A stretch of DNA of 64,000 nt from Candidatus Methylopumilus rimovensis (GCF_006364615.1 NZ_CP040986.1:558001-622000), one strand, 5' to 3'; positions 39,381 through 50,490 are shown, counted from the first letter of the stretch. Made by a program: numbers and translations. Notes: generated by a model not told the origin, from the letters alone.

Positions 39381-41798
39381 ATGGCTCAAGAAATTAAAAC
39401 TACAAGTTCACAACAAGATTTTATGCCCTTGCTTCCTCTCAGGGATGTCGTTGTTTATCCTCATCTTGTGATTCCTCTTTTTGTCGGCCGAGCAAAATCT
39501 GTAAAAGCACTTGAAATTGCATCTGATAAAGATAAGAAAATAATTTTAGTGGCGCAAAAGTCTGCAAGTAAAGATGAGCCTGATGCAAAAGATCTTTATG
39601 AATATGGAACGGTAGCGTCTATCCTTCAGATGCTGAAATTACCTGATGGTACCGTCAAAGTTTTGGTTGAAGGTTTAAATCGTGTAAAAATTAAGGAAGT
39701 GATTGATCAGGAAGCTTGTTTTGTGGCATGTTTTGACGAAATAAACATTCCCGAGCCCAAAGATAAAGAATCATTAGCATTAATGAGAACTGTATTTTCA
39801 CAGTTTGATCAATACGTTAAATTAAACAAAAAAATTCCTCCTGAGATTTTAACGTCTCTTGCTGCCATTACTGATCCTGGTAGATTAGCAGATATGATTG
39901 CAGCGCATCTAACTTTAAAGCTAGAAGAAAAGCAAACGATTTTAGAAACATTAAAAATTAAAAATCGCTTGGATCATCTTTTAAAGATTATGGAATCTGA
40001 AATTGATATTCTTCAGGTAGAAAAAAGAATTCGTGGTCGTGTTAAACGACAGATGGAAAAAAGTCAAAGAGAGTATTACCTCAACGAACAAGTTAAAGCT
40101 ATCCAGAAAGAACTTGGTGAACAGGATGAGGGCGCTGATTTAGATGAACTTGAAAAACGAATTCAAGAAGCAGGCATGTCAAAAGAGGCTCTTGATAAAG
40201 CTACATCTGAGTTTAAAAAATTAAAAATGATGTCGCCTATGTCTGCAGAAGCTTCGGTAGTAAGAAATTACATTGATACATTAATTGGTTTGCCATGGCA
40301 GAAAAAAACTAAAATCAGTCGTGAATTAGCCCTTGCGGAGAAGATTTTAGATGAAGACCATTATGGCCTTGAAAAAGTTAAGGAACGTATTATAGAGTAT
40401 TTGGCGGTTCAACAAAGAGTTGATAAATTAAAGGCACCTATTTTATGTTTGGTTGGGCCTCCAGGCGTAGGCAAAACTTCTTTAGGTCAAAGTATTGCAA
40501 AAGCTGTTAACCGCAAATTTATTCGTATGGCTCTCGGTGGGGTACGAGATGAGTCTGAAATTCGTGGACATCGAAGAACTTATATTGGCTCCATGCCAGG
40601 TAAAGTTTTACAAAGTATGAGCAAAGTAGGAGTTACTAACCCATTATTTTTGCTAGATGAAGTTGATAAAATGGGTCAAGACTACCGAGGTGATCCAGCT
40701 TCAGCACTTTTAGAGGTTTTAGACCCCGAACAAAATCATACTTTTACAGATCATTATGTTGAAGTTGAATACGATTTGTCTGATGTGATGTTTGTGGCGA
40801 CTGCCAACTCAATGAATATCCCCGAACCACTTTTGGATCGTATGGAGATTATTCGCTTATCAGGTTATACAGAGGCTGAAAAGCTTAATATAGCGATGCA
40901 ATATTTACTTCCCAAACAGCTCAAGATGCACGGCCTAAAAAAATCTGAGATAAGTATTACCGCTAAAGTGGTCAGGGAAATTATTCAATTTTATTCTAGA
41001 GAAGCTGGTGTTAGAAAACTTGAGCAAGAAATCGCTAAAATTTGCAGAAAAGCTGTGAAGGAATTGCTTAGCAAAAAGTCACTTAAAAAAGTCATTGTGA
41101 ATAGCAAAAATCTTGAATCTTATCTCGGGGTGAAAGTATTTGATATTGGCCTTGCCTCCAAAAAGAATCAAATAGGACAAGTTACTGGCCTGGCTTGGAC
41201 TCAAGTCGGAGGTGAATTATTGACTATTGAAGCTGTCGTTTTGCCGGGCAAAGGAAAAACAATCATTACAGGCAAATTAGGCGACGTCATGCAGGAGTCT
41301 ATTCATGCCGCGATGAGCGTTGTAAGAAGCCGAGCTAAGAAATTAGGCATCGCTGAGAATTTCTATGAAAAAAACGATATTCATATCCACTTACCCGAAG
41401 GCGCTACACCCAAAGACGGCCCAAGCGCTGGTATAGGGATTACCTCCGCGATTGTTTCTGCTTTAACTAATATTTCAGTCAGGGCTGATGTTGCTATGAC
41501 AGGAGAAATAACATTAAGGGGTGAAGTTTTGCCGATTGGCGGGCTTAAAGAAAAGCTTCTTGCAGCTCATAGAGGCGGTATTAAAACCGTCCTGATTCCG
41601 GAGCAAAATGTAAAAGATTTGACTGAAATTTCTGATGAAGTTAAAAATGCCTTGGAAATTCATCCTGTTCGTTGGATTGATGAAGTTTTAGAGCTTACTT
41701 TGACTAAAATGCCCAAGAGTGCAGCTGCTAAGGACCAAAAATCTGTGCCTGTACCCCATAAAAAACTCCCTAATATTATAAAAAGCATCACACATTAG
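39381..41798 (+). CDS. lon: ATP-dependent protease Lon
   Basis: Cytoplasmic AAA+ serine protease. The N-terminal LAN domain ([21 protein letters not shown]) is followed by a helical linker and the ATPase with Walker [10 protein letters not shown]. The protease domain has catalytic Ser682 ([10 protein letters not shown]) and Lys725 ([16 protein letters not shown]), three residues later than in E. coli Lon. 805 aa. An 83-nt gap after clpX leaves room for a separate promoter. tRNA-Val follows 62 nt after its stop. Confidence 0.97.
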   Translation: MAQEIKTTSSQQDFMPLLPLRDVVVYPHLVIPLFVGRAKSVKALEIASDKDKKIILVAQKSASKDEPDAKDLYEYGTVASILQMLKLPDGTVKVLVEGLNRVKIKEVIDQEACFVACFDEINIPEPKDKESLALMRTVFSQFDQYVKLNKKIPPEILTSLAAITDPGRLADMIAAHLTLKLEEKQTILETLKIKNRLDHLLKIMESEIDILQVEKRIRGRVKRQMEKSQREYYLNEQVKAIQKELGEQDEGADLDELEKRIQEAGMSKEALDKATSEFKKLKMMSPMSAEASVVRNYIDTLIGLPWQKKTKISRELALAEKILDEDHYGLEKVKERIIEYLAVQQRVDKLKAPILCLVGPPGVGKTSLGQSIAKAVNRKFIRMALGGVRDESEIRGHRRTYIGSMPGKVLQSMSKVGVTNPLFLLDEVDKMGQDYRGDPASALLEVLDPEQNHTFTDHYVEVEYDLSDVMFVATANSMNIPEPLLDRMEIIRLSGYTEAEKLNIAMQYLLPKQLKMHGLKKSEISITAKVVREIIQFYSREAGVRKLEQEIAKICRKAVKELLSKKSLKKVIVNSKNLESYLGVKVFDIGLASKKNQIGQVTGLAWTQVGGELLTIEAVVLPGKGKTIITGKLGDVMQESIHAAMSVVRSRAKKLGIAENFYEKNDIHIHLPEGATPKDGPSAGIGITSAIVSALTNISVRADVAMTGEITLRGEVLPIGGLKEKLLAAHRGGIKTVLIPEQNVKDLTEISDEVKNALEIHPVRWIDEVLELTLTKMPKSAAAKDQKSVPVPHKKLPNIIKSITH

Positions 41799-41860
41799 CG
41801 TAAACCTAGCGTTGGTAAGGACTATGTTGTAAAATAGCGGCCTTACTAACGAGTGTGCAT

Positions 41861-41936
41861 GGGTGCTTAGCTCAGTTGGTAGAGCGTCGCCCTTACAAGG
41901 CGAATGTCGGCGGTTCGACCCCGTCAGCACCCACCA
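41861..41936 (+). tRNA. tRNA-Val (TAC)
   Basis: A 76-nt tRNA with acceptor GGGTGCT paired to AGCACCC, discriminator A and encoded CCA. The anticodon arm TCGCC-CTTACAA-GGCGA gives anticodon TAC. Upstream TAAAAT followed by AGCGGCC (about 41832-41843) could be a -10 with a GC-rich discriminator, as in stable RNA promoters. It is paired with tRNA-Asp 18 nt downstream. Confidence 0.97.
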
Positions 41937-41954
41937 ATTTTAGTAACAAGTTTT

Positions 41955-42031
41955 GGAGTGGTAGTTCAGTTGGTTAGAATACCGGCCTGTCACGCCGGGG
42001 GTCGCGGGTTCGAGTCCCGTCCACTCCGCCA
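41955..42031 (+). tRNA. tRNA-Asp (GTC)
   Basis: A 77-nt tRNA with acceptor GGAGTGG paired to CCACTCC, discriminator G and encoded CCA. The anticodon arm CCGGC-CTGTCAC-GCCGG gives anticodon GTC. It shares a transcript with tRNA-Val and ends before a clear terminator. Confidence 0.97.
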
Positions 42032-42039
42032 ACATTATT

Positions 42040-42066
42040 AAGGCGAATCCAAAGATTCGCCTTTTT
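42040..42066 (+). terminator. intrinsic terminator after tRNA-Val/tRNA-Asp
   Basis: AAGGCGAAT (42040-42048) pairs with ATTCGCCTT (42055-42063) around a 6-nt loop, followed by more T. It closes the tRNA transcript and separates it from ppiD. Confidence 0.9.
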
Positions 42067-42135
42067 ATTCACTCAGTAAGAACTTTTTGGTAGTTTTTTT
42101 TATCAATTAGCTTAAATGATATTAGGATAAATTCA

Positions 42136-44031
42136 ATGTTAGAAAAATTTAGAAGTTACGCTCAAACTAAAGCTGCAAAAATTATTTTAGCGCTCATTCT
42201 GGTTCCTTTTGCATTATTTGGAATTGACTCTTATCTAAATCAAGCTGGCAATAATCTAAGCATTGCAAAAGTTAATGGCTATAAAATTGCTCTGCCAGAA
42301 TACAATCGCGCAATTGAAAATGTGCGTAATCGTATAATGAGTGAGGGTAAAAAAGTTGATCCCGCAATGTTCGATTCATTTGAATTTAAAGAGTCGGTAA
42401 TCGACGGCCTTATCACAAAACAACTACTTAATAATGATATTAAAAAATCTCAATTTAGAATTACTGACCAACAATTAAGCCAATACATAATTGGTATGCC
42501 TGAATTTCAGAAAGATGGAAAATTTTCACAAGAGATTTACGATAAAGTATTGCAAAACAATCAGCTTACACCTAAAAAATTTGAAGAGAGCATTAGAAAT
42601 GATTTGCTTATTCAGCAAGTGCGTGATGGCCTTCAAAAACTTACATTCATTCCACCAAATAATTTAGCAGAAACTTTAAAAGCAACATCTCAACAAAGAG
42701 AAATAAGCATCGCTGAATTTAAAACTAAAGAATATATGACAAAGGCAAATATTGCTGAAAAAGATATGCAAGCTTTTTACGATCAAAATAAATCTAAATT
42801 TTTAGCGCCAGAACAAGTAAAAGCTGAGTTTGTTGTATTTTCATTAGCAAACATTCTTCCAACTATTAATGTTACAGAAGACGAAATAAAATCTTTTTAT
42901 AAAGCAAATGCTGATAAATATCAAAACCAACAGCAAAGAGAAGCGAGCCATATTTTGATTGCTGCATCTAAAAATGCTCCGCCAGCAGAAAAAGCAAAGG
43001 CAAAAGCAAAAGCTGAAGATGTTTTGAATCAGGTTCGAAAAAATCCTAAACAATTTGAAGAGTTAGCAACAAAATACTCTCAAGATCCAGAATCTGCTAA
43101 AAAAGGTGGTGACTTGGGATCTTTTAGTCGCGGAATGATGGTTAAACCTTTTGATGATGCAGTTTTCTCAATGAAAGTTAATGAGATTAGCAATATTGTT
43201 GAATCCGATTTTGGTTATCACATTATAAAACTTACTAAGATTATTGGTGAAGGCGGCGGATTTGATGCAATGAGACCACAAATTAAAGCTGAATTAATCT
43301 ACCAAAAAGGACAAGAAAAATTTGCAGCTCTTGCCGAAGAATTTAGCAATAAAGTTTATGAGCAATCATCTAGCCTCGATGCAGTATCAAAAAGATTTAA
43401 TTTGCCCATTCAAAAAACTGATTGGATTAGTCGTAAAGATTCAGATAAATTTTTCAAAAATGAAGCATTGATGAGTGCTTTATATTCAAAAGAATCTATT
43501 AAGGACCATCGAAACACTGAAGCAATTGAAGTAACTCCTAATAACTTAATTTCTGCTCGTGTTGTAGATTACAAAGCACAATCTACAAAGCCATTTGCTG
43601 ATGTTAGAAAAAATATTGAAGATTATCTAAAATTTGAATCTGCAAAGAAAATGGTTGCTAGCGAAGGGGAGGCAGCCTTAAAGTTTCTCACTGACGCTTC
43701 ACGTAAGATCGATTGGCAGCCAGCAACACTAGTTGATCGAAAAAATACTAAAGGCTTAAGTGATGCTGTCGTTAATCATGCATATAAAATGCCTACTGAT
43801 AAGTTGCCCAGTTATAGCGGTTTTATAGATGGTAATAATGGGTATGTTATTGTTAAAGTTAATAAGGTGTCATTTCCAAACGACAGCAATGAAGAAAATA
43901 AACAAGCATTTGCATCAGATTACTCAGAAGCATTATCGGCTGAGTATTTAAGTGCTTATTTGAAAGGTTTGAAAGCGAAGGCGAGTGTATCGGTCAATCA
44001 AAATTTCTTTGAAACTTCACAAAAGAACTAG
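42136..44031 (+). CDS. ppiD: periplasmic folding chaperone PpiD (SurA/parvulin family)
   Basis: Inner-membrane-anchored periplasmic chaperone that sits near the Sec translocon exit. The 631-aa protein has an N-terminal transmembrane helix (about residues 15-33, [20 protein letters not shown]), a SurA_N-3 helical region, and one parvulin domain (about residues 265-375: [13 protein letters not shown]...[23 protein letters not shown]...[13 protein letters not shown]). A C-terminal helical part follows. It overlaps fabI convergently by four bases. Position downstream of lon is the same as in E. coli, where hupB intervenes; no hup gene is present here. Confidence 0.93.
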   Translation: MLEKFRSYAQTKAAKIILALILVPFALFGIDSYLNQAGNNLSIAKVNGYKIALPEYNRAIENVRNRIMSEGKKVDPAMFDSFEFKESVIDGLITKQLLNNDIKKSQFRITDQQLSQYIIGMPEFQKDGKFSQEIYDKVLQNNQLTPKKFEESIRNDLLIQQVRDGLQKLTFIPPNNLAETLKATSQQREISIAEFKTKEYMTKANIAEKDMQAFYDQNKSKFLAPEQVKAEFVVFSLANILPTINVTEDEIKSFYKANADKYQNQQQREASHILIAASKNAPPAEKAKAKAKAEDVLNQVRKNPKQFEELATKYSQDPESAKKGGDLGSFSRGMMVKPFDDAVFSMKVNEISNIVESDFGYHIIKLTKIIGEGGGFDAMRPQIKAELIYQKGQEKFAALAEEFSNKVYEQSSSLDAVSKRFNLPIQKTDWISRKDSDKFFKNEALMSALYSKESIKDHRNTEAIEVTPNNLISARVVDYKAQSTKPFADVRKNIEDYLKFESAKKMVASEGEAALKFLTDASRKIDWQPATLVDRKNTKGLSDAVVNHAYKMPTDKLPSYSGFIDGNNGYVIVKVNKVSFPNDSNEENKQAFASDYSEALSAEYLSAYLKGLKAKASVSVNQNFFETSQKN

Positions 44032-44810
44032 TCGATTGAGCCTGCAGCAGTAATATTCATACCGCCATCCACGTAGGTAATTTCACCTGTAATGCCTGAT
44101 GCAAGATCGCTACATAAAAAAGCTGCTGCATTTCCAACTTCCTCAATCGTAACGTTGCGCCTCAAGGCGGCATGTTTTTCATTAAAGCCAATCATGCGAT
44201 CAAAGTCGGCGATACCTGATGCTGCAAGTGTTTTAATTGGCCCTGCAGATACTGCATTTACTCTAATGCCCTTTGGCCCTAGACTTTGAGCCATATACCT
44301 CACGTTTGCTTCTAAACTCGCTTTAGCAAGCCCCATAACATTATAATTAGGCATCGTTCTTTCGGCGCCCAAGTAACTTAATGTAAGTAAACTCGCATGC
44401 TCACTAAGCATCGGCAATGCTGCTTTTGCTAATGCTGTAAAGCTATAAGAACTTATATCATGAGCTACTCTGAAATTTTCACGAGTTGTTGCTTCAACGA
44501 AATCACCTTTTAATGCTTCTTTTGTAACAAAGGCCAATGAATGCACGATAACATCTAATTTATCCCAATGTTTTTTTAAAAGAGGAAATAAGTTATCAAT
44601 TTGCTCGTCACTTGAAACATCGCATGGTAATACAATGTTTGAATTAAAATCTTGAGCAAGTTTTTTAACGCGCTCATCGTGTTTTTCCATTTGATAGGTG
44701 AAAGCTAATTCAGCTCCTTCTCTTTTCATGGCTGAAGCAATACCATATGCAATAGAACGGTCGCTTAATAAACCAAGAATTAAAACGCGTTTACCTTTCA
44801 AAAACCCCAT
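44028..44810 (-). CDS. fabI: enoyl-[acyl-carrier-protein] reductase (NADH) FabI
   Basis: Last reductive step of fatty-acid elongation. A 260-aa short-chain dehydrogenase variant: N-terminal [21 protein letters not shown] replaces the classic GxxxGxG, as in FabI. The catalytic Tyr-x6-Lys pair is in [22 protein letters not shown]. The C-terminal part has [18 protein letters not shown]. It ends a long minus-strand gene run from gloB and starts 11 nt after oppC. Confidence 0.96.
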   Translation of the reverse strand: MGFLKGKRVLILGLLSDRSIAYGIASAMKREGAELAFTYQMEKHDERVKKLAQDFNSNIVLPCDVSSDEQIDNLFPLLKKHWDKLDVIVHSLAFVTKEALKGDFVEATTRENFRVAHDISSYSFTALAKAALPMLSEHASLLTLSYLGAERTMPNYNVMGLAKASLEANVRYMAQSLGPKGIRVNAVSAGPIKTLAASGIADFDRMIGFNEKHAALRRNVTIEEVGNAAAFLCSDLASGITGEITYVDGGMNITAAGSID

Positions 44811-44821
44811 GTTCTATCCCT

Positions 44822-45649
44822 TTATTTTTTTTGATTCTTATTTTTCGGATCAAGCAAATCTCTTAATCCTTCACCGAGTAAATTATAACCTAGGACTGTA
44901 ATCAAAATAGCGAGCCCTGGAAATAATGATAGCCACCATGCAAACTGAATGTATTCCTTGCCATCTGTTAGAATATTTCCCCAAGATGATTGCGGCGCTT
45001 GAACTCCAAGCCCAAGAAAACTTAATCCGGATTCAGTTAAAACCGCACTTGCGATGCCTAAAACAGAACTTACGATGATAGGTGTTAAGCTATTTGGAAG
45101 AAGGTGTTTGGAGATAAGTCTGAAATCTGAAGCACCCATCGCTTCCGCTGCTAATATATACTCTCGATTTCTAAGACTTAAAAATTCTGCGCGAACAAGA
45201 CGCGTCACACCCATCCAGGAAGTTAACCCAATAACAATCATAATATTCCAAATAGATGGTGTTAAAAAAGCAATCACTGCAAGAATAAGAAAAAAAGTAG
45301 GGATTGATAACATGATATCTACAAAGCGCATGATAATTGAATCGATATAACCACGATAAAATCCAGCAATAGCACCTAAAAATGTACCAATTAAAGTAGC
45401 AATACCTACCGCGACAAAACCTACTAGAAGTGAAATTCTCGATCCATAGAGCATACGCGAAAAAACATCTCTTCCTAACCCATCAGTTCCCATCAGGTGC
45501 GAGAGAGAGGGCGGTAAAAGAATAGAATGAATATCAATGAAATTAGGATCGTAAGGTGATAACCATGGGGCGAAAATCGCTATAAAAAGCACGCTAACAA
45601 TAATAATAAGCCCACTTAAAGCTAATGGATTTTGTATGATTTTTTTCAA
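44822..45649 (-). CDS. peptide/nickel-type ABC transporter permease (OppC/DppC-like)
   Basis: Inner-membrane permease, 275 aa, six helices. The N terminus has the typical LSPYDPNFIDIHSILLPPSLSHLMGTDGLGRDVFSRMLYG of the OppC/DppC family, and the EAA loop that docks the ATPase is AEAMGASDFRLISKHLLPNSLTPI. It overlaps oppB by 4 nt. No ATPase gene (OppD/OppF type) lies nearby. The substrate is probably peptides, but nickel, glutathione and opine systems share this fold. Confidence 0.9.
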   Translation of the reverse strand: MKKIIQNPLALSGLIIIVSVLFIAIFAPWLSPYDPNFIDIHSILLPPSLSHLMGTDGLGRDVFSRMLYGSRISLLVGFVAVGIATLIGTFLGAIAGFYRGYIDSIIMRFVDIMLSIPTFFLILAVIAFLTPSIWNIMIVIGLTSWMGVTRLVRAEFLSLRNREYILAAEAMGASDFRLISKHLLPNSLTPIIVSSVLGIASAVLTESGLSFLGLGVQAPQSSWGNILTDGKEYIQFAWWLSLFPGLAILITVLGYNLLGEGLRDLLDPKNKNQKK

Positions 45650-46665
45650 TTTGAAATGCCTCGTCTAATTCTTGGGTCTGCCCAGGCATAACCAATATCT
45701 GCGATTAAATTCCCAAATAACGTTAAAACCGATCCAATCGTAAGAATTCCCATCACCACAGGAAAATCTCTCATTAATACAGCGTCAAAAAATAATTTAC
45801 CCATGCCAGAAATTGCAAAAATAGATTCTCCAATTACAGAGCCCCCAATCAAACCTGGAATAGATAAGCCTATAATAGTAATAAGCGGTAGTAGTGTATT
45901 TCTTAGAGCATGTCTATAAATAACCTTATTTTCCGATAAGCCTTTGGCTCGAGCTGTGGTAATAAAATCTTGCTGAAGGACATCTAGCATTCCATTTCTC
46001 ACGTAAAGAGAGATGCTTGCGAGTCCGCCTAAACATGAAATAGAAACAGGCAATATAAGATGCTTAAATAAATCTACATATTGTGCAAAATGACTCATCT
46101 TTTCAAAACCTGCACTATGAAGACCTGAAATAGGAAGCCAAGAATGCGTGACGCCAGTCCAATACATTAGTAAAAGTGCTAGCCAAAAACCCGGAACCGC
46201 AAAGCCTACAAATACAATTATAGTAATGAGCCGGTCTGGCCATCGATTTTGATTCACTGCTGAAACCACACCTAGAAAAATAGATAGCGCAAAGATGATA
46301 AGCAGCCCTATTAAATTAATCATAAGCGTTATAGGTAGTGCGTCTTGAATCATACCTTTGCTGATATTTCCTTTAGCATCTTTAGTTTCCCATAAGACGG
46401 GACGCTGATGTGAGGCGAAAGAGTTGCCAAAGTCTAGTTTAACAATACGTTTTAACCACAAACTATATTGCGTCATTAAGGGCTTATCTAGATTGTAAAG
46501 TGCCCTTAATTTTTGTCGCGACTCTTCGGATGCTTTTGGATTAAATGCAGATTCTGATGCAGTAATATCACCAGGAGCTAGATGCATAATAAAGAATGAA
46601 ATAAGACTGATGCCAATTAACATTGGAATCATCCATAGTAAACGTTTAATGAGATAGTTAAGCAT
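45646..46665 (-). CDS. peptide/nickel-type ABC transporter permease (OppB/DppB-like)
   Basis: Partner permease, 339 aa, starting MLNYLIKRLLWMIPMLIGISLISFFIMHLAPGD, the OppB/DppB family N terminus. The EAA loop is TTARAKGLSENKVIYRHALRNTLLPLI. A long periplasmic loop lies between the first two helices. It is translated between the binding protein (1 nt upstream) and oppC (overlap), so the three make one unit. Confidence 0.9.
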   Translation of the reverse strand: MLNYLIKRLLWMIPMLIGISLISFFIMHLAPGDITASESAFNPKASEESRQKLRALYNLDKPLMTQYSLWLKRIVKLDFGNSFASHQRPVLWETKDAKGNISKGMIQDALPITLMINLIGLLIIFALSIFLGVVSAVNQNRWPDRLITIIVFVGFAVPGFWLALLLMYWTGVTHSWLPISGLHSAGFEKMSHFAQYVDLFKHLILPVSISCLGGLASISLYVRNGMLDVLQQDFITTARAKGLSENKVIYRHALRNTLLPLITIIGLSIPGLIGGSVIGESIFAISGMGKLFFDAVLMRDFPVVMGILTIGSVLTLFGNLIADIGYAWADPRIRRGISN

Positions 46666-46666
46666 T

Positions 46667-48301
46667 TTATGGAGTTATTTCATTTCTTCTAAGTACAGAC
46701 GGAATAAACCATTCATAAGAATTATACGAAATTCCAGCTGGTGGAGCAGGTGACTCAATGCCTCTAATGCGTTTATTCATGGCAGTTAAACCATATCCAG
46801 CGTAAAGATAAATTACGGGACTTTCTTTAAGTAAAATTTTTGAAAATGCATGATAAATTTTTTCTCGCTTATCAGCGTTTAATTCGGTGCGACCTTCTTC
46901 AAGAAGTTGATCAACATCTTTATTGTTATATCCAATAAAATTAAATTGACCAGGTTTTTGTTGTGAAGAATGCCAAATATTATATTGATCAGGATCGAGT
47001 GATAGGCTCCAGCCAAGAATCACCGCATCAAAATCGCCTGTTTTAATAAATTGATTTACAAAGCTTGCCCATTCAATGACTCTTATTTTTACATCAATAC
47101 CGATATCCTTAAGCCTTCTTTGAATAAGTACCGCGGTCATCTCTCTTTGTTTGTTTTGATTTGTGAGAATTTCAAATGTAAAAGGCTTTCCATCTTTCTC
47201 TAGGATGCCGTCATGATTTGAATCATTAAAGCCAGCCTCATGAAGTAATTTAAGGGCTTGATTTTTATCATAAGAATAGGGGCGAAGATTTTTATCGCTC
47301 CATCGAGTCCCTGGTTTGTAGGGTGAAGCAACAGGCTCCCCTAAACCTAAAAGCACACCGTCAATTATTTCTTGCTTATCAAGTGCATAATTTATCGCTT
47401 GCCTCACCTTTATGTCATTAAATGGACTATGTTTTAGATTAAAGCCCAGGTAGGTATAGCTATTTCCAAGCTCTTTATAAAGCGCTAGCTTATTTTTTAG
47501 ATCAGGTCTGGAGGGTATGACTCGAGCAAATTGAATAGGATTAATATTCATAAGATCAATATTGTCAGCAATCAATTCTAAAAATTGAGAAGATGTATCA
47601 GGAATAAATCTTGAAGTCAGTTGATTTATATTAGGTTCACCCATCACTGAAGAAGGACTGGCTTCCAAAGTTAATTTTTCTCCATTTATCCATTGAGTTA
47701 ATTTGTAGTAACTGGATCCAGTTGGCTTTCTAGAGAAAAATGTCTGATTGATATCCTCATCTTTGAGGATATGCTTTGGTAGAATTTGAAGAGATGCCCA
47801 GCTATCCAAGGCAGGTGCGTATGCTTTTGTATAATGAATTCGAAATGTATAAGGGTCGGGAGCTTCAGCTTCATCAACTAATTTATAGTCTGACCCATAA
47901 GGAGTTCTCGTTTTTTCGTCTGTAACAAGCTTCCAAGTATAAAGAACGTCTTCGCTAGTTAAGGAATGACCATCAGCCCATTTAAGATTTCTTTTCAAAT
48001 AAAAAGTAATTGTTTTTTGGTCGTCAGAAATTGTCCATTTATCGGCTAATTCAGGCGCTAGCTCTAAATTTTTATCATATTTAATAAGTTTATTAAAAAT
48101 ATTGCCTGAGATTGCTGATGAGGCCGAATCCCCTGCAATCATTGAAATAAGATTACTTGGCTCTCCAGACATTGCATCAATTAGCATTCCACCTTTTTCA
48201 CTATGAAAAGAGCCTTCGTAATTGTAGACAGTTTCCTTCTTGCTGCTGCACGAAGTTAAGTTAAACAAAAATAAAAATAAGAATATATATTTTGAAAACA
48301 T
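46667..48301 (-). CDS. extracellular solute-binding lipoprotein, family 5 (OppA/DppA-like)
   Basis: A 544-aa binding protein delivering ligand to the OppB/OppC pair. The signal peptide ends at a lipobox NLTSC (Cys about residue 18), so it should be lipid-anchored. Family 5 landmarks are visible: LAPELADKWTISDDQKTITFYLKRNLKWADGHSLTSEDVLYTWKLV-type sequence near residues 75-120, PFNDIKVRQAINYALDKQEI, and the cleft domain. It follows mltD by 11 nt. The ligand is not readable; its neighbour MltD suggests cell-wall peptides as one possibility. Confidence 0.9.
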   Translation of the reverse strand: MFSKYIFLFLFLFNLTSCSSKKETVYNYEGSFHSEKGGMLIDAMSGEPSNLISMIAGDSASSAISGNIFNKLIKYDKNLELAPELADKWTISDDQKTITFYLKRNLKWADGHSLTSEDVLYTWKLVTDEKTRTPYGSDYKLVDEAEAPDPYTFRIHYTKAYAPALDSWASLQILPKHILKDEDINQTFFSRKPTGSSYYKLTQWINGEKLTLEASPSSVMGEPNINQLTSRFIPDTSSQFLELIADNIDLMNINPIQFARVIPSRPDLKNKLALYKELGNSYTYLGFNLKHSPFNDIKVRQAINYALDKQEIIDGVLLGLGEPVASPYKPGTRWSDKNLRPYSYDKNQALKLLHEAGFNDSNHDGILEKDGKPFTFEILTNQNKQREMTAVLIQRRLKDIGIDVKIRVIEWASFVNQFIKTGDFDAVILGWSLSLDPDQYNIWHSSQQKPGQFNFIGYNNKDVDQLLEEGRTELNADKREKIYHAFSKILLKESPVIYLYAGYGLTAMNKRIRGIESPAPPAGISYNSYEWFIPSVLRRNEITP

Positions 48302-48312
48302 AAAGTTGTCAG

Positions 48313-49719
48313 TTAATTGTTTCTTTTGAGCTGCAAGGTAGATCCAATTTGAATATCTGATGCAGTAATTTGATTGATATCTTTCAATTCATCAACAGAT
48401 ATCCCATATTTTTTTGCAATTTTAGTAAGTGTATCCCCAGGCTTAACTTTGTATTTATTTGGGCTAACTGAAATCTCAGTTTTGCTATCTTTTTGGATTT
48501 TTGATTCATCAATATCTTGATGCGCATTTGTCTCTGTTCCCTCTTTCTTTGCTACTAGGATGATTGAAGAGGGCTTGATTAATTTTTGTGGATTTAAGTC
48601 ATTTGCCTTAATGAGATCACTTTCTTCCATATCAAATTTATTTGCGATTGATTTAATTTTCTCATTACGTTTTGTTTGATAAATGTTCCACGAGACCAAA
48701 GGCTTTTCATTTTGACTAAGATTTTTCACAAAGGTATCAGCCGCATTTATAGGTAATATAAATTTTTGTGTTTTTTCATTTGTCCTAATAAGTGGTCTTC
48801 TATGCTCAGAATTTAAAAGCAAAAATTCATCATAAGAAATTTCAGCAAGATTTGCGGCAAGATCGGCATCTATAACAGTAGGCGCTTCAACATAGGTAAA
48901 ATAAGGCTTATTAGGTATCGGATCTATATAAAGTCCGTATTGGCTTGGATTGGATACAATATTTTTTATGGCTTGCAGTTTCGGAACATAATCTTTAGTT
49001 TCGGCGGGTAGTTTTAGATTTGCATAGTCCGTTGGCAGACCTTTCGCTTTATTTTTAGCTATCGCTCGACTTACAGTCCCTTCTCCAGCATTATAGGCAG
49101 CCAATGCAAGATCCCAGGTACCAAATAATGCATGAAGCTTTTGAAGGTAATCAAGGGCTGCATTTGTTGCATCTACCACATTACGTCTTTTATCCTGCCA
49201 CCAGTCTTGCTTTAAGCCATATAGTCTTCCTGTAGAGGGGATAAATTGCCAAATGCCTACGGCCTTACTCCTAGAGTTTGCAATTGGGTTATATGCACTT
49301 TCTATCATAGGAAGAAGCGCTATTTCTGATGGCATGCCTCTTTTTTCAACCTCTCCCACAACGTAGAAAAGATATTTCTGGCTTCGATCCATCATTCTTT
49401 CTATATACTCTGGTCGCGCCGAATACCATTTTTCATATTTTTTGGATCTTGAATTATTCTCATCTTTAATATCAAATCTAGAATAAATTCGCTGCCATAA
49501 ATTAATTTCAGCCTTAATGGATTGGAAATTTTGAGACTTGTTAGTTGAGCTGGTTGGGTTGAAATTCAAAGTATTTAATTTGTTGATTTCTTGATCAGTT
49601 ACATCATTTTCTAAGATACTAATTTCTTCTCCTAGAATATTTCTTTCAGCCAAAGCAATCGACATGAATGATATCGAGATACAAATACAAGCTAATAGGT
49701 GTTTAGTGAGTAACATCAT
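48313..49719 (-). CDS. mltD: membrane-bound lytic murein transglycosylase D
   Basis: Cleaves the glycan strand of peptidoglycan to give anhydro-muropeptides. The 468-aa protein has a signal peptide (about residues 1-24, no lipobox cysteine that I can place), then a goose-lysozyme-like SLT domain with catalytic Glu in LLPMIESAYNPIANSRSKAVGIWQFIPSTG. A degenerate LysM-like repeat (about residues 340-390) and a clear C-terminal LysM (YKVKPGDTLTKIAKKYGISVDELKDIN) bind peptidoglycan. It begins 1 nt after gloB, and two consecutive ATGs (49719, 49716) could start it. Confidence 0.93.
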   Translation of the reverse strand: MMLLTKHLLACICISISFMSIALAERNILGEEISILENDVTDQEINKLNTLNFNPTSSTNKSQNFQSIKAEINLWQRIYSRFDIKDENNSRSKKYEKWYSARPEYIERMMDRSQKYLFYVVGEVEKRGMPSEIALLPMIESAYNPIANSRSKAVGIWQFIPSTGRLYGLKQDWWQDKRRNVVDATNAALDYLQKLHALFGTWDLALAAYNAGEGTVSRAIAKNKAKGLPTDYANLKLPAETKDYVPKLQAIKNIVSNPSQYGLYIDPIPNKPYFTYVEAPTVIDADLAANLAEISYDEFLLLNSEHRRPLIRTNEKTQKFILPINAADTFVKNLSQNEKPLVSWNIYQTKRNEKIKSIANKFDMEESDLIKANDLNPQKLIKPSSIILVAKKEGTETNAHQDIDESKIQKDSKTEISVSPNKYKVKPGDTLTKIAKKYGISVDELKDINQITASDIQIGSTLQLKRNN

Positions 49720-49720
49720 T

Positions 49721-50446
49721 TCAATACTGATCTTTAAGATCTCTAAGCTTTTTGAATGTCTCTAAAGAATCACAATTTAGGAATGGATTTGTTCTTAACT
49801 CTTCGTCGAGCGATGATGGAACAGTAATTTTTAGTTTTGAAGTAAATTCACTTCTTAATTTTAGATTCATATCATGAGGTTTTAATGACAGAGCGAATGC
49901 AATATTTTTTTTAGTATATTCATGTGCACAATAGACTTTTGTCTCTTTCGGTAAAGCACTTATTTTTTTTAATGAGTTATACATTTGCTCATGGGTTCCA
50001 TCGAATATTCTGCCGCATCCACATGCAAAAAGGGTATCACCACAGAAAAGGTTTTTCATATCGTAATATGCGATATGCCCTTGGGTATGGCCAGGAATTT
50101 CAATTATTTTATAGTTTATTTGAAGCTCAGGAATATTAATTTCATCCCCATTTTTAAGGCTTATATTGACAAAATCATATTTGTCTTTTTCTGGGGCATA
50201 GATTGTAATATCCGGATATTTTTTGTGAAGCTGCGAAACCCCGCCAATGTGATCGGCATGATGGTGTGTGATTAAAATAGCAGCTAGGCTGAGGCTCTTT
50301 CTTTTTAATACTTCGATGACTGGGTTTGCATCACCAGGGTCAATAACAATGCAATTTTGATCGTTATGAATTAACCAAATATAATTATCTTGAAAGGCTT
50401 CAATGGGCTCGATTTTAATAAATTGTTTTTCTTTGTAGCCTGTCAT
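49721..50446 (-). CDS. gloB: hydroxyacylglutathione hydrolase (glyoxalase II)
   Basis: Metallo-beta-lactamase-fold thioesterase that hydrolyses S-lactoylglutathione in methylglyoxal detoxification. The 241-aa product has the binuclear metal motif THHHADHIGG and the downstream His/Asp ligands in PGHTQGHIAYY and CGDTLFACGCGR. EAFQDNYIWLI near the N terminus is the GloB landmark. It heads the minus-strand run gloB-mltD-oppABC-fabI and is divergent from the YafS-like gene. In methylotrophs related enzymes may also hydrolyse S-formylglutathione, but the motifs favour GloB. Confidence 0.94.
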   Translation of the reverse strand: MTGYKEKQFIKIEPIEAFQDNYIWLIHNDQNCIVIDPGDANPVIEVLKRKSLSLAAILITHHHADHIGGVSQLHKKYPDITIYAPEKDKYDFVNISLKNGDEINIPELQINYKIIEIPGHTQGHIAYYDMKNLFCGDTLFACGCGRIFDGTHEQMYNSLKKISALPKETKVYCAHEYTKKNIAFALSLKPHDMNLKLRSEFTSKLKITVPSSLDEELRTNPFLNCDSLETFKKLRDLKDQY

Positions 50447-50490
50447 TTGTATTCATAGTAAAGTATTTCTATCATTATAAGATATTTTTT

